Below are positions 9,101-24,100 of a DNA stretch of 64,000 bases, one piece after another. Each line of letters starts with the position of its first letter. The first letter of the stretch is position 1. The notes under the pieces are model-generated. The model was given only the letters and a program-made list of their open reading frames with translations, was not told the origin of the DNA and searched no databases. Origin of the DNA: Liolophura sinensis. Lineage: Eukaryota > Mollusca > Polyplacophora > Chitonida > Chitonidae. A program made the translations under genes and the position numbers. The stretch covers positions 28,281,732-28,345,731 of the forward strand of contig NC_088304.1 in the NCBI RefSeq assembly GCF_032854445.1. Reading direction: 5' to 3'.

Positions 9101-12100
9101 TGCCTTGTGGAAAGAATCCAGAGAGGAAACTTAAAGTTACGAGTTATTTCTGCAAAAACTAGTGTGTCAAGGTTATTCCACCAAACGCCTTCACTTAGAG
9201 TTTCTTAAGTTTTACAGTGAGTATAATTCTCTTGTAGATATGGACAGAGCGTCCAGAATCTCTGTGGCTCTGCTTTGTTACTGTGTCTCATTCCGCTTAG
9301 CCCGCCGTTAGGTGCCGTATCTTCATCGTGTTGAATTTGTTCGCCGCTTTGTGAAGTATATGAAGTATTTTAACGGTTTTTGACGTGGAAAATGTAAAAC
9401 CTAACTCAGATGCACAATTGTCGATGTTATAAAGATATAGTTGCAGCAGATGCTCAATGTTATTCATTAGCACGGTAGCACATGAGAAAATCATAAACAT
9501 ACAAAGAACCCACTGTGCCAGATGCCACAGTTTTGAGCTAAGCTATTTATTTTATGCTAATCAGTGTTGGTGATAGTATACTGCCCTGGGGTACACCCAT
9601 TTCCTACTCATGAAAGTTAGATAGAGTGAGCCCCACCTGTACCTTCCTTTCATTCATGGTCAGATAAAATTTTAAATATACATAATGGTAAGCGGACTGT
9701 ATGACCCTGATCTGATAGATCTTTTAAGGTTCCATAATTCCAAGCCGTGTCGTAGACATTTTCATAATCGAAGAATAGTGAGAACATATGTTCCTTATTA
9801 ATAAAGACATCACTAATAAAGGTGTCGAATCGAACATAGTGATCTAAACGACAGAACGGGCCAGGTCGAAACTACTGGAATAAACAACCACACAACTGAA
9901 CGTCTGCATATACCAAGATTTAGCTGGTGGACTAAGGCTATCCGTGGTCTGACCCCTTTGGTGTGCTTTATTGTAATTGAATGTCAAATGGAATGACAAA
10001 ACAGCATTGTGAGAATTTCTAGACCACCACGACTAATAAATTGCAATTAACATCCCTGCATCTTTTTTAATTTATTCTGCTTAAGCCATGGTGCTAAGGG
10101 GCGTGTAAATTGCTAGTATTAATGCCTTTGACATCAACAGTTATAATAAAATTTTGACTCAGGTAAACTGACAAGAAGCTGTATTCTATCGGTTATGTTT
10201 GACCAGTTGCCAACTATCACATTGTCGTTGCGGCTCTGGCTTTACTCTCTATGCTGTACGTGTTTAATGATATGAAATGAAAATAGCACACAAACTATAA
10301 CACATTGCTAAAAGAAAAAAAGCACAATTTAAAAGTGCAAAGTGAGTGATGGTTAACAGAACAGAACAGAACATAAATTGTGTCAAAACATTCCATAGCC
10401 CATAACCACATACCTCATCCTGTACGTTTATATCAGCACTATTCTCTACCAGTCGACGTAGAAGATACATTCCACCACGTGACGCACGCAGGTGTAAAGC
10501 TGTTTGTCCTGTCTGTGTAAAAACAATCAGGAATCAGTAAAACTGTACTTACAGAGGCAGACATGAATAGACCATAAAAATTCAACTTGTTTCACTTCTC
10601 CACAACTTGCATGATGTTTATATTATAGTTGTCTATCCAGTACACACACAAGCATCAAAACATAGCGCCATTTGCTGCGTTCTGCCACACCCTTAAAAAG
10701 ACATATGGTGATTTTTAAAATAATACATATTCAGAAAGTCTTGCCGTACAGCAGTTGGAAACTCTATGTTATGTGTGTGAAAGTCGAACGTGTAAATAAA
10801 GACAGAAGTCAAATCGCTTGATCCTAAGTTCTATATTTTGACGATGTTAATGCCTTAGATGACACGGACTTGGGCTTTTATTGCTATTGTTTTATTGTTA
10901 TTTTACATGGAACTCATTCATGGACTACGAATTTGAACTTTGATATGGAATTCATGCCTGGAATATTCATTGTCTGCCCGGCATCATTGAAAACTGATGA
11001 CCGCTTCTCTTTTGTGTGATACCGGCTTTATTTCTTATTTTTATAATTTCTTACATATCTTTGTCTTTGGAGTTAGTGTCAAACGTTGTTTTGGAAATGG
11101 ATCTTGCGATTATCGACTTGGAACGCCCTTTTACGGACTACGAATGGTGTAGGAATGTCGGACTTGACGTTTGTATTTAGGTGTTCAAGGTTATAGAATT
11201 TCTTTCACTTGCAGTTTGATGCAATGCCAAGTTGTATTCACATAACTTCCAGTGAGTAGTTTGACTTGCCCTGGAGCAGCGGAAATCATAAGCTCAGAGA
11301 TTTCCCCACTAAAAATGCGCTTAAGTGTTTAAAATTTAAAGATTAGCAGTTCACAGCTCAGCATCTTTGGGGTGCCCAAAACTTCAGGAGAAAAAGCCTT
11401 CTTTCCACACACTCAGAAGTGTAATAGACCGAGTATGGGTATTCATTAATTCTTCACACGATCTTGAGTTTGATAAATCCAATTAAAATATAACTGTTAG
11501 AGGGAAGCCGTTGAATATTTGCCAGTATACACCACCTTTCAGTTGGTATGCTCAGGCAAACACGTAAAGAAATACACATTTACCCAAACTGTGTATTGGG
11601 TTACTGTTCAGATGGTTTGTAGAGTTCGTCTCGATCAATAAATGTTGTTAGCCCACATGATGAGCTTTTGTTTTACTATATCGAAACAACAAAAGTCAAA
11701 AAAACCGATTGAGCAACTTTGAGCTGTACACTATCAAGAATACATACGGCTGTGTATAAAATCCTTCCTTCTTCTGCTGTGTATCCATGCCTTCCCGAGT
11801 GCCAAATAGTTTGTAATCTTGAAAAAACGCTAACTCCATTTTTCTTTTACGACCAGTTTTTACAAATGTATGCAGAACGGCAAACCATTTCGTGGAGAAA
11901 TTCCACGTGCTTGTTGTCATTCTTGTACCTTTTTTAACACTAAACTAAATGGCGAAGCTCTGAACGCTGGCGCTGGTAAAAGTCGGACGTGTATGTCTTA
12001 CATGTAATTCAGTGGGGACTAACGTGTGTTGGCGGAAAATATGCATAAAACCAGCTTCATAATTATCTGGTGATTTTAGGTGCCAAATTACTCTGGTTAA

Positions 12101-15100
12101 TGCACCCTTTTTCAATATTTTTACACCCGAATTTAACAACATATATAGGGGTATACATCTAAATATGAATAAATAATAAATTTGAACAGTTGTTCTTGAC
12201 AAAATGAGTCTCCAGAAAGTCTTGCACCACACCAGCTGGAAACTCTGTTGCTGAACCATTGAATACAACTACTTACTCTATTCTGTATGTTGACGTTGGC
12301 GCCCTGCTCCAGCAAAATGCGAACAAAGCACTCGTTACCATGTATTGCCGCCTCATGTAAAGGTGTCATCCCAGCCTGTTACGTATGATATAAATGACTG
12401 AAATCAGTACACAGCAAATTTTTAAAAGGCTCCTGCTAGATTTGTAGACGTCATACCTCAAAGTGGAGTAAAATTGAATGAATGATTTCGGCTTAATACC
12501 ACATTGACAATGTTTCAGATATATTGTGGCGAGAACAAGAGGCGGTGATTGGTTTCGACATGATGGTGAAAACATAAAAAATTAAACAAACATGTTCAAA
12601 AACAGACAAGAAAAGTCAAAACCGTTAAAACTCGAAAACCACGAGGTTTAAAATAGTTTTCTACAAACTGTATATCCATGTATCTTTCTATCCATATGAA
12701 TATTAATAATAATGGTCAGTAAAATTCATATTTCGTGATATAGGCCAATGGCCCTCAAGTGTTTTAATACAGAGTTGACTGTGTGGAGTCTTTGCCGAAC
12801 ATAGCATCGCGTCCAGCACACCGTAGGACTGTGCCCGTACCCAAATTAAAATTGTGAGTTAAACGAGAAAGCCCAACAGGACACCTCGTTTAAACTACGC
12901 AGTCTCTTCCAGACATATCACGTGTACCCGAATTATAGGCAATAACAGGGTGAATAGCGTGTAGTTTATTACGTACATTCACCCCGCCCAAGACGACGAA
13001 TATATTTAAGAATGTTCGATGGAAAATCAATATAAAATATTGTTATTTTCCATATAGATTTATTTAAGGCAGACTTTGCCTTCCTGTCTAGCACTGTGTT
13101 TTCATGGATACCAATATGACTCGGTATCCGACAGAATATTATATCTTTATCTTTTTTAATTAGTTTATTATGTAATGCTAAAATTTTTAAAATATATTTT
13201 GCTGTATTGCCAAAATGGTGGAGAGTAAATCACTACATATGATTGCTTTCTGGGTACAGCAGGAAGAAACATGTGATGAGGCCAGAAGCATAGCGCTGAC
13301 CTCAGCATAGAAGATTGGAGAATATTGAAGACAAAACAAAGACACGCGCTGTTCTAAGACAGCCGCAGAGGCAACCCTGTATCCATCCTTTGACCCATCA
13401 GTATATAAAAATTTATAATCCGGGTAATTAGCCTTTATAATCAGTAAAATGTCATTGAATTGTGAAAGGATTTGTATTAGACTCATTCTGTTAGATAAAA
13501 AAATTAAATTGCCTTGTGGAAAGAAGCCAGAGAGGAGACTTAAAGTTACGAGTTATTTCTGTAAAAACTAGTGTGTCAAGGTTATTCCACCAAACGTCTT
13601 CACTCAAAGTTTCTTCAGCTTTACAGTGAGTATAATTCTCTTGTAGATATGGACAGAGCGTCCAGAATCTCTGTCGCTCTGCTTTGTGACTGTGTCTCAT
13701 TCCGCTTAGCCTGCGGTTAGGTGCCCTATCTTCATCGTGTTGAATTTGTTCGATATTATTCTTGTTTTGTTAGCACCGTAGCACATAAGAAAGTCCTAAA
13801 CATACAAAGAACCCACTGTGTCAGATGCCACAGTTTTGGGCTAAGCTATTCATTTTATGCTAATCAGTGTTGGTGATAGTATACTGCCCTGGGGTACACC
13901 CATTTCCTAATCATGAAAGTTAGAAAGAGTGAGCCCCACCTGTACCTTCCTTTCATTCATGGTCAGATAAAATTTTAGATATACATAATGGTAAGCGGAC
14001 TGTATGACCCTGATCTGATAGATCTTTTAAGGTTCCATAATTCCAAGCCGTGTCGTCGACATTTTTATAATCGAAGAATAGTGAGAACATATGTTCCTTA
14101 TTAATAAAGACATCACTAATAAAGGTTTCGAATCGAACACAGTGATCTAAACGACAGAACCGGCCAGGTTGAAACTACTGGAATAAACAACCACACAACT
14201 GAACGTCTGCATATACCAAGATTTGGATGGTAGACTAAGGCTATCCGTGGTCTGATCCCTTTGGTGTGCTTTATTGTAATTGTATGTCAAATGGAATGAC
14301 AAAACAGCATTGTGAGAATTTCTAGACCACCACGACTAATAAATTGCAGTTAACATCCCTGCATCTTTTTTAATTTATTCTGCTTAAGCCATGGTGCTAA
14401 GGGGCGTGTAAATTGCTAGTATTTATGCCTTTGACATCAACAGTTATAATAAAATTTTGACTCAGGTAAACTGACAAGAAGCTGTATTTCACCAGTTATG
14501 TCTGACCAGTTGCCGACTATCACATTGTCGTCGCGGCTCTGGTTTTACTCTCTATGCTGTACGTGTTTAATGATATGAAATGAAAATAGCACACAAACTA
14601 TAACACATTGCTAAAAGAAAGAAAGCACAATTTTAAAATACACAGTGAGTGATGGTTAACAGAACAGAACAGAACATAAATTGTGTCAAAACATTCCATA
14701 GCCCATAACCACATACCTCATCCTGTACGTTTATATCAGCGCTCATCTCTACCAGTCGACGTAGAATATCCATTCCACCACGTTGCGCAACTAGGTGTAA
14801 AGCTGTTTGTCCTGTCTGTGTAGAAACAATCAAGTATTAGTAAAACTGTACTTACAGAGGCAGACATGAATAGACCATAAAAATTCAACTTGTTTCACTT
14901 CTCCACAACCTGCATGATGTTTATCTTATAGTTGTCTATCCAGTACACACACAAGCATCGAAGCAAAGCGCCTTTTGCTACAGTCTGCCACACCCTTAAA
15001 CAGATATATGGTGATTTTTAAAATAATACATATTCAGAAAGTCTTGTCGCACAGCAGTTGGAAACTCTGTGTTATGTGTGTGAAAGTCGAACGTGTAAAT

Positions 15101-18100
15101 AAAGGCAGAAGTCAAATCGCTTGATCCTAAGTTCTATATTTTGACGATGTTAACGAACTAGATGACACGGACTTGGGCTTTTATTGCTAGTGTGTTATTG
15201 TTATTTTACATGGAACTCATTCACGGACTACGAATTTGAACGTTGATATGGAATTCATGCCTGGAATATTCATTGTCTGCCCGGCATCATTGAAAACTGA
15301 TGACCGCTTCCCTTATGTGTGTTACCGGCTTTATTTCTTATTTGTATAATTTCTTACATATCTTTGTCTTTGGACAAGTGTTAAACGTTGTTTTGGAAAT
15401 GGATCTTGCGATTATCGACTTGGAACGCCTTTTACGGACTACGAATGGTGTAGGAATGTCGGACTTGAGGCTTGTATTTAGGTGTTCAAGGTTATAGAAT
15501 GTCTTTCACTTGCAGTTTGGTGCAATGCCAAGTTTTAATCACATAACTTCCAGTGGGTAGTTTGACTTGCCCTGGAGCAGCGGAAATCATAAGCTCAGAG
15601 ATTTCCCAAATAAAAATGCCCTTAAGTGTTTAAAATTTGGAGATTAGCAGTTCACAGCTCAGCATCTTTGGGGTGCCCAAAACTTCAGGAGAAAAAGCCT
15701 TCTTTCCACACACTCAGGAGTGTAACAGACCGAGTATATTCCAATTGGAATATAACTATTAGAGGAAAGCCGTTGAATATTTGCCAGTATACACCACTAT
15801 TCAGTTGGTATGCTCAGGCAAACACGTAAAGAAATACACATTTACCCAAACTGTGTATTGGGTTACTGTTCAGATGGTTTGTAGAGTTCGTCTCGACTAA
15901 TAAGTGTTGTTAGCCCACATGATGAGTTCCTGTTTGACTATATCGAAACGACAAAAGTCAAATAAACCGATTGAGCAACTTTGAGCTGTACACTATCAAG
16001 AACACATACGGCTGGGTATAAATTCCTTCCTTCTTCTACTGTGAATCCATGCCTTCCCGAGGGCCAAATAGTTTGTAATCTTGAAAAAATGCTAAATCCA
16101 TTGTTCTTTTACGACCTGTTTTTACAAATGTATGCAGAACGGCAAACCATTTCGTGGAGAAATTCCACGTGCTTGTTGTCATTCTTGTACCTTTTTTAAC
16201 ACTAAACTAAATGGCGAAGCTCTGAACGCTGGCGCTGATAAAAGTCGGACGTGTATGTCTTACATGTAATTCAGTGGGGACTAACGTGTGTTGGCGGAAA
16301 ATATGCATAAAACCAGCATCATAATTATCTGGTGATTTTAGGTGCCAAATTACTCTGGTTAATGCACCCTTTTTCAATATTTTTACACCCGAATTTAACA
16401 ACATATATAGGGGTATACATCTAAATATGAATAAATAATAAATTTGAACAGTTGTTCTTGAAAAAATGAGTCTCCAGAAAGTCTTGCACCACACCAGCTG
16501 GAAACTCTGTTGCTGAACCATTGAATACAACTACTTACTCTATTCTGTATGTTGACGTTGGCGCCCTGCTCCAGCAAAATGCGAACAAAGCACTCGTTAC
16601 CATGTATTGCCGCCTCATGTAAAGGTGTCATCCCAGCCTGTTACGTATGATATAAATGACTGAAATCAGTACACAGCAAATTTTTAAAAGGCTCCTGCTA
16701 GATTTGTAGACGTCATACCTCAAAGTGGAGTAAAATTGAATGAATGATTTCGGCTTAATACCACATTGACAATGTTTCAGATATATTGTGGCGAGAACAA
16801 GAGGCGGTGATTGGTTTCGACATGATGGTGAAAACATAAAAAATTAAACAAACATGTTCAAAAACAGACAAGAAAAGTCAAAACCGTTAAAACTCGAAAA
16901 CCACGAGGTTTAAAATAGTTTTCTACAAACTGTATATCCATGTATCTTTCTATCCATATGAATATTAATAATAATGGTCAGTAAAATTCATATTTCGTGA
17001 TATAGGCCAATGGCCCTCAAGTGTTTTAATACAGAGTTGACTGTGTGGAGTCTTTGCCGAACATAGCATCGCGTCCAGCACACCGTAGGACTGTGCCCGT
17101 ACCCAAATTAAAATTGTGAGTTAAACGAGAAAGCCCAACAGGACACCTCGTTTAAACTACGCAGTCTCTTCCAGACATATCACGTGTACCCGAATTATAG
17201 GCAATAACAGGGTGAATAGCGTGTAGTTTATTACGTACATTCACCCCGCCCAAGACGACGAATATATTTAAGAATGTTCGATGGAAAATCAATATAAAAT
17301 ATTGTTATTTTCCATATAGATTTATTTAAGGCAGACTTTGCCTTCCTGTCTAGCACTGTGTTTTCATGGATACCAATATGACTCGGTATCCGACAGAATA
17401 TTATATCTTTATCTTTTTTAATTAGTTTATTATGTAATGCTAAAATTTTTAAAATATATTTTGCTGTATTGCCACAATGGTGGAGAGTAAATCACTACAT
17501 ATGATTGCTTTCTGGGTACAGCAGGAAGAAACATGTGATGAGGCCAGAAGCATAGCGCTGACCTCAGCATAGAAGATTGGAGAATATTGAAGACAAAACA
17601 AAGACACGCGCTGTTCTAAGACAGCCGCAGAGGCAACCCTGTATCCATCCTTTGACCCATCAGTATATAAAAATTTATAATCCGGGTAATTAGCCTTTAT
17701 AATCAGTAAAATGTCATTGAATTGTGAAAGGATTTGTATTAGACTCATTCTGTTAGATAAAAAAATTAAATTGCCTTGTGGAAAGAAGCCAGAGAGGAGA
17801 CTTAAAGTTACGAGTTATTTCTGTAAAAACTAGTGTGTCAAGGTTATTCCACCAAACGTCTTCACTCAAAGTTTCTTCAGCTTTACAGTGAGTATAATTC
17901 TCTTGTAGATATGGACAGAGCGTCCAGAATCTCTGTCGCTCTGCTTTGTGACTGTGTCTCATTCCGCTTAGCCTGCGGTTAGGTGCCCTATCTTCATCGT
18001 GTTGAATTTGTTCGATATTATTCTTGTTTTGTTAGCACCGTAGCACATAAGAAAGTCCTAAACATACAAAGAACCCACTGTGTCAGATGCCACAGTTTTG

Positions 18101-21100
18101 GGCTAAGCTATTCATTTTATGCTAATCAGTGTTGGTGATAGTATACTGCCCTGGGGTACACCCATTTCCTAATCATGAAAGTTAGAAAGAGTGAGCCCCA
18201 CCTGTACCTTCCTTTCATTCATGGTCAGATAAAATTTTAGATATACATAATGGTAAGCGGACTGTATGACCCTGATCTGATAGATCTTTTAAGGTTCCAT
18301 AATTCCAAGCCGTGTCGTCGACATTTTTATAATCGAAGAATAGTGAGAACATATGTTCCTTATTAATAAAGACATCACTAATAAAGGTTTCGAATCGAAC
18401 ACAGTGATCTAAACGACAGAACCGGCCAGGTTGAAACTACTGGAATAAACAACCACACAACTGAACGTCTGCATATACCAAGATTTGGATGGTGGACTAA
18501 GGCTATCCGTGGTCTGATCCCTTTGGTGTGCTTTATTGTAATTGTATGTCAAATGGAATGACAAAACAGCATTGTGAGAATTTCTAGACCACCACGACTA
18601 ATAAATTGCAGTTAACATCCCTGCATCTTTTTTAATTTATTCTGCTTAAACCATGGTGCTAAGGGGCGTGTAAATTGCTAGTATTTATGCCTTTGACATC
18701 AACAGTTATAATAAAATTTTGACTCAGGTAAACTGACAAGAAGCTGTATTTCACCAGTTATGTCTGACCAGTTGCCGACTATCACATTGTCGTCGCGACT
18801 CTGGTTTTACTCTCTATGCTGTACGTGTTTAATGATATGAAATGAAAATAGCACACAAACTATAACACATTGCTAAAAGAAAGAAAGCACAATTTTAAAA
18901 TACACAGTGAGTGATGGTTAACAGAACAGAACAGAACATAAATTGTGTCAAAACATTCCATAGCCCATAACCACATACCTCATCCTGTACGTTTATATCA
19001 GCGCTCATCTCTGCCAGTCGACGTAGAATATCCATTCCACCACGTTGCGCAACTAGGTGTAAAGCTGTTTGTCCTGTCTGTGTAGAAACAATCAAGTATT
19101 AGTAAAACTGTACTTACAGAGGCAGACATGAATAGACCATAAAAATTCAACTTGTTTCACTTCTCCACAACCTGCATGATGTTTATCTTATAGTTGTCTA
19201 TCCAGTACACACACAAGCATCGAAGCAAAGCGCCTTTTGCTACAGTCTGCCACACCCTTAAACAGATATATGGTGATTTTTAAAATAATACATATTCAGA
19301 AAGTCTTGTCGCACAGCAGTTGGAAACTCTGTGTTATGTGTGTGAAAGTCGAACGTGTAAATAAAGGCAGAAGTCAAATCGCTTGATCCTAAGTTCTATA
19401 TTTTGACGATGTTAACGAACTAGATGACACGGACTTGGGCTTTAATTGCTAGTGTGTTATTGTTATTTTACATGGAACTCATTCACGGACTACGAATTTG
19501 AACGTTGATATGGAATTCATGCCTGGAATATTCATTGTCTGCCCGGCATCATTGAAAACTGATGACCGCTTCCCTTATGTGTGTTACCGGCTTTATTTCT
19601 TATTTGTATAATTTCTTACATATCTTTGTCTTTGGAGTTAGTGTTAAACGTTGTTTTGGAAATGGATCTTGCGATTATCGACTTGGAACGCCTTTTACGG
19701 ACTACGAATGGTGTAGGAATGTCGGACTTGAGGCTTGTATTTAGGTGTTCAAGGTTATAGAATGTCTTTCACTTGCAGTTTGGTGCAATGCCAAGTTTTA
19801 ATCACATAACTTCCAGTGGGTAGTTTGACTTGCCCTGGAGCAGCAGAAATCATAAGCTCAGAGATTTCCCAAATAAAAATGCGCTTAAGTGTTTAAAATT
19901 TAAAGATTAGCAGTTCACAGCTCAGCATCTTTGGGGTGCCCAAAACTTCAGGAGAAAAAGCCTTCTTTCCACACACTCAGGAGTGTAACAGACCGAGTAT
20001 ATTCCAATTGGAATATAACTATTAGAGGAAAGCCGTTGAATATTTGCCAGTATACACCACTATTCAGTTGGTATGCTCAGGCAAACACGTAAAGAAATAC
20101 ACATTTACCCAAACTGTGTATTGGGTTACTGTTCAGATGGTTTGTAGAGTTCGTCTCGACTAATACGTGTTGTTAGCCCACATGATGAGTTCCTGTTTGA
20201 CGATATCGAAACGACAAAAGTCAAATAAACCGATTGAGCAACTTTGAGCTGTACACTATCAAGAACACATACGGCTGGGTATAAATTCCTTCCTTCTTCT
20301 ACTGTGAATCCATGCCTTCCCGAGGGCCAAATAGTTTGTAATCTTGAAAAAACGCTAAATCCATTGTTCTTTTACGACCTGTTTTTACAAATGTATGCAG
20401 AACGGCAAACCATTTCGTGGAGAAATTCCACGTGCATGTTGTCATTCTTGTACCTTTTTTAACACTAAACTAAATGGCGAAGCTCTGAACGCTGGCGCTG
20501 GTAAAAGTCGGACGTGTATGTCTTACATGTAATTCAGTGGGGACTAACGTGTGTTGGCGGAAAATATGCATAAAACCAGCATCATAATTATCTTGTGATT
20601 TTAGGTGCCAAATTACTCTGGTTAATGCACCCTTTTTCAATATTTTTACACCCGAATTTAACAACATATATAGGGGTATACATCTAAATATGAATAAATA
20701 ATAAATTTGAACAGTTGTTCTTTAAAAAATGAGTCTCCAGAAACTCTGTTGCTGAACCATCAAATACAACTACTTACTCTATTCTGTATGTTGACGTTGG
20801 CGCCCTGCTCCAGCAAAATGCGAACAAAGCACTCGTTACCGTGGTATGCCGCCTTATGTAAAGGTGTCATCCCAGCCTGTTACGTATGATATAAATGGCT
20901 GAAATCAGTACACAGCAAGTTATTAAAAGGCTCCTGCTAGCCTCGTGGACGTCATACCTCACAGTGGAGTAAAATTGAATGAATGATTTCGGCTTAATGC
21001 CATATTGACAATGTTTCAGCCATACTGTGGCGAAAACAAGAGGCGGTGATTCGTTTCGACATGATGGTGAAAACATCAAAAATAAAACAAACTTGTTCAA

Positions 21101-24100
21101 AAACAGACAAGAAAAGTCAAAACTGTTAAAACTCGAAAATCACGAGGTTTTTAAAATAGATTTTCACAAACTGTATGCCCATATATCTTTTCATCCATAT
21201 GAATATTAATAATAATAGTCAGTAAAATTCCTATTTTGTGATATAGGCCAATGGCCCTCAAGTGTTTTAATACAGAGTTGACTGTGTGGTGTCTTTGCCG
21301 AACATAGCATCGCATCTAGCAGACTGTAGGACAGTGCCCATATCCACAATAAAATTGTGAGTTAAAGGAGAATGCCCAACAGGACACGTTGGTTAAACTA
21401 CGTAGTCTCTTCCAAACATGTCTCGTGTATCCGAATTATAGGCAATGGCAGGGTAAATAGCGTGCAGTTTATTACGTACATTCACCCCGCCCAAGACGAC
21501 GAATATATTTAAGAATGTTCGATCGAAAATCAATATAAAATATTGTTATTTTCCATATAGATTTATTTAAGGCAGACTTTGCCTTCCTGTCTAGCACTGT
21601 GTTTTCATGGATACCAATATGATTCGGTATCCGACAGAATATTATATCTTTATCTCTTTTAATTAGTTTGGTATGTAATGCTAAATTTTTTAAATATATT
21701 TTGCTGTATTGCCACAATGTTGGAGAGTAAATCACTACATATGAGTGCTTTCTGGGTACAGCAGGAAGAAACATGTGATGAGGCCAGAAGCATGGCGTTG
21801 ACCTCAGCAGAGAAGACTGGAGAATATTGAAGACAAAACAAAGACACGCGCTGTTCTAAGACAGCCGCAGAGGCAACCCTGTATCCATCCTTTGACCCAT
21901 CAGTATATAAAAATGTATAATCCGGGAAATTACCCTTTATAATCAGTAAAATGTCATTGCATTGTTAAAGGATTTACATTAGACTCATTCTGTTAGATAA
22001 AAATTAATTTGCCTTGTGGAAAGAATCCAGAGAGGAGACTTAAAGTTACGAGTTATTCCTGAAAAAACTAGTGTGTCAAGGCTATTCCACCAAACGCCTT
22101 CACTCAAAGTTTCTTAAGTTTTACAGTGAGTATAATTCTCTTGTAGATATGGACAGAGCGTCCAGAATCTCTGTCGCTCTGCTTTGTGACTGTGTCTCAT
22201 TCCGCTTAGCCTGCGGTTAGGTGCCCTATCTTCATCGTGTTGAATTTGTTCGCCGCTTTGTGAAGTATATGAAGTATTTTAACGGCTTTTGACGTGGAAA
22301 ATGTAAAAAGGGTCTCAGCTGCACATTTGTCGGCCTTAGAAAGACAAAGCTGCAGCTGACGCTCGATATTATTCTTGTTTTATTAGCACGATAGCACATA
22401 AGAAAGTCATAAACATACGAAGAACCCACTGTGCCAGATGCCACAGTTTTGGGCAAAGCTATTTATTTTATGCTAATCAGTGTTGGTGATAGTATACTGC
22501 CCTGGGGTACACCCATTTCCCAATCATGAAAGTTAGAAAGAGTGAGCCCCACCTGTACCTTCCTTTCATTCATGGTCAGATAAAATTTTAAATATACATA
22601 ATGCTAAGCGGACTGTATGACCCTGATCTGATAGATCTTTTAAGGTTCCATAATTCCAAGCCGTGTCGTAGACATTTTCATAATCGAAGAATAGTGAGAA
22701 CATATGTTCCTTATTAATAAAGACATCACTAATAAAGGTGTCGAATCGAACATAGTGATCTAAACGACAGAACGGGCCAGGTCGAAACTACTGGAATAAA
22801 CAACCACACAACTGAACGTCTGCATATACCAAGATTTGGATGGTGGACTAAGGCTATCCGTGGTCTGATCCCTTTGCAGTGCTTTATTGTAATTGTATGT
22901 CAAATGGAATGACAAAACAGCATTGTGAGAATTTCTAGACCACCACGACTAATAAATTGCAATTAACATCCCTGCATCTTTTTTAATTTATTCTGCTTAA
23001 ACCATGGTGCTAAGGGGCGTGTAAATTGCTAGTATTTATGCCTTTGACATTAACAGTTATAATAAAATTTTGACTCAGGTAAACTGACAAGAAGCTTTAT
23101 TTTATCGGTTATGTTTGACCAGTTGCCAACTAGCACATTGTCGTCGCGGCTCTGGTTTTACTCTCTATGCTGTACGTGTTTAATGATATAAAATGAAAAT
23201 AGCACACAAACTATAACACATTGCTAAAAGAAAGAAAGCACAATTTTAAAATACACAGTGAGTGATGGTTAACAGAACAGAACAGAAGATAACTTATGTC
23301 AAAACATTCTATAGCCCATAACCACATACCTCATCCTGTACGTTTATATCAGCGCTCATCTCTACCAGTCGATGTAGAAAATCCATTCCATCACTTGACG
23401 TACCCAGGTGTAAAGCCGTTTGTCCTTTCTGTGTAAAAACAATCAAGAATCAGTAAAACCGTACTCACACAGGCAGACATGAATAGACCATAAAAATTCA
23501 ACTTGTTTCACTTCATCACAACCTGCATGATGTTTATCTTATAGTTGTCTATCCAGTACACACACAAGCATCGAAGCAAAGTGCCTTTTGCTACAGTCTG
23601 CCACACCCTTAAACAGATATTTGGTGATTTTTAAAATAATACACATTCAGAAAGTCTTGCCGTACAGCAGTTGGAAACTCTGTGTTATGTGTGTGAAAGT
23701 CGAACGTGTAAATAAAGACAGAAGTCAAATCGCTTGATCCTAAGTTCTATATTTTGACGATGTTAATGCCCTAGATGACACGGACTTGGGCTTTTATTGA
23801 TATTGTGTTATTGTTATTTTACATGGAACTCATTCACGGACTACGAATTTGAACGTTGATATGGAATTCATGCCTGGAATATTCATTGTCTGCCCGGCAT
23901 CATTGAAAACTGATGACCGCTTCCCTTATGTGTGTTACCGGCTTTTTTTCTTATTTGTATAATTTCTTACATATCTTTGTCTTTGGAGTTAGTGTTAAAC
24001 GTTGTTTTGGAAATGGATCTTGCGATTATCGACTTGGAACGCCCTTTACGGACTACGAATGGTGTAGGAATGTCGGACTTGAGGCTTGTATTTAGGTGTT

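Larger units (their letters stand above)
8738..13145. repeat. Tandem unit U2 (about 4.4 kb)
   Basis: Same order as U1, with exons A2 and B2. It is longer mainly because it keeps about 100 bp (about 9878-9998) between the LINE fragment and the intron that U1 lacks. Its second half (from about 12,000) is nearly identical to the second half of U3, while its first half resembles U1, so a recombination breakpoint lies inside this unit. Confidence 0.9.
13146..17407. repeat. Tandem unit U3 (4,262 bp)
   Basis: Holds exons A3 and B3. The reverse transcriptase part of the LINE is shortened: about 130 bp present in U1 and U2 (at 5049-5180 in U1) is missing at about 13,754. Over most of its length it differs from U4 by roughly one base per several hundred by eye. 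Confidence 0.9.
17408..21648. repeat. Tandem unit U4 (about 4.24 kb)
   Basis: Near-identical to U3, including the short LINE deletion and the intron palindrome ATTCCAATTGGAATAT. It differs by a 22-bp deletion beside exon B4 and by the last part of the unit, which instead resembles U5. Exons A4 and B4. Confidence 0.9.
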
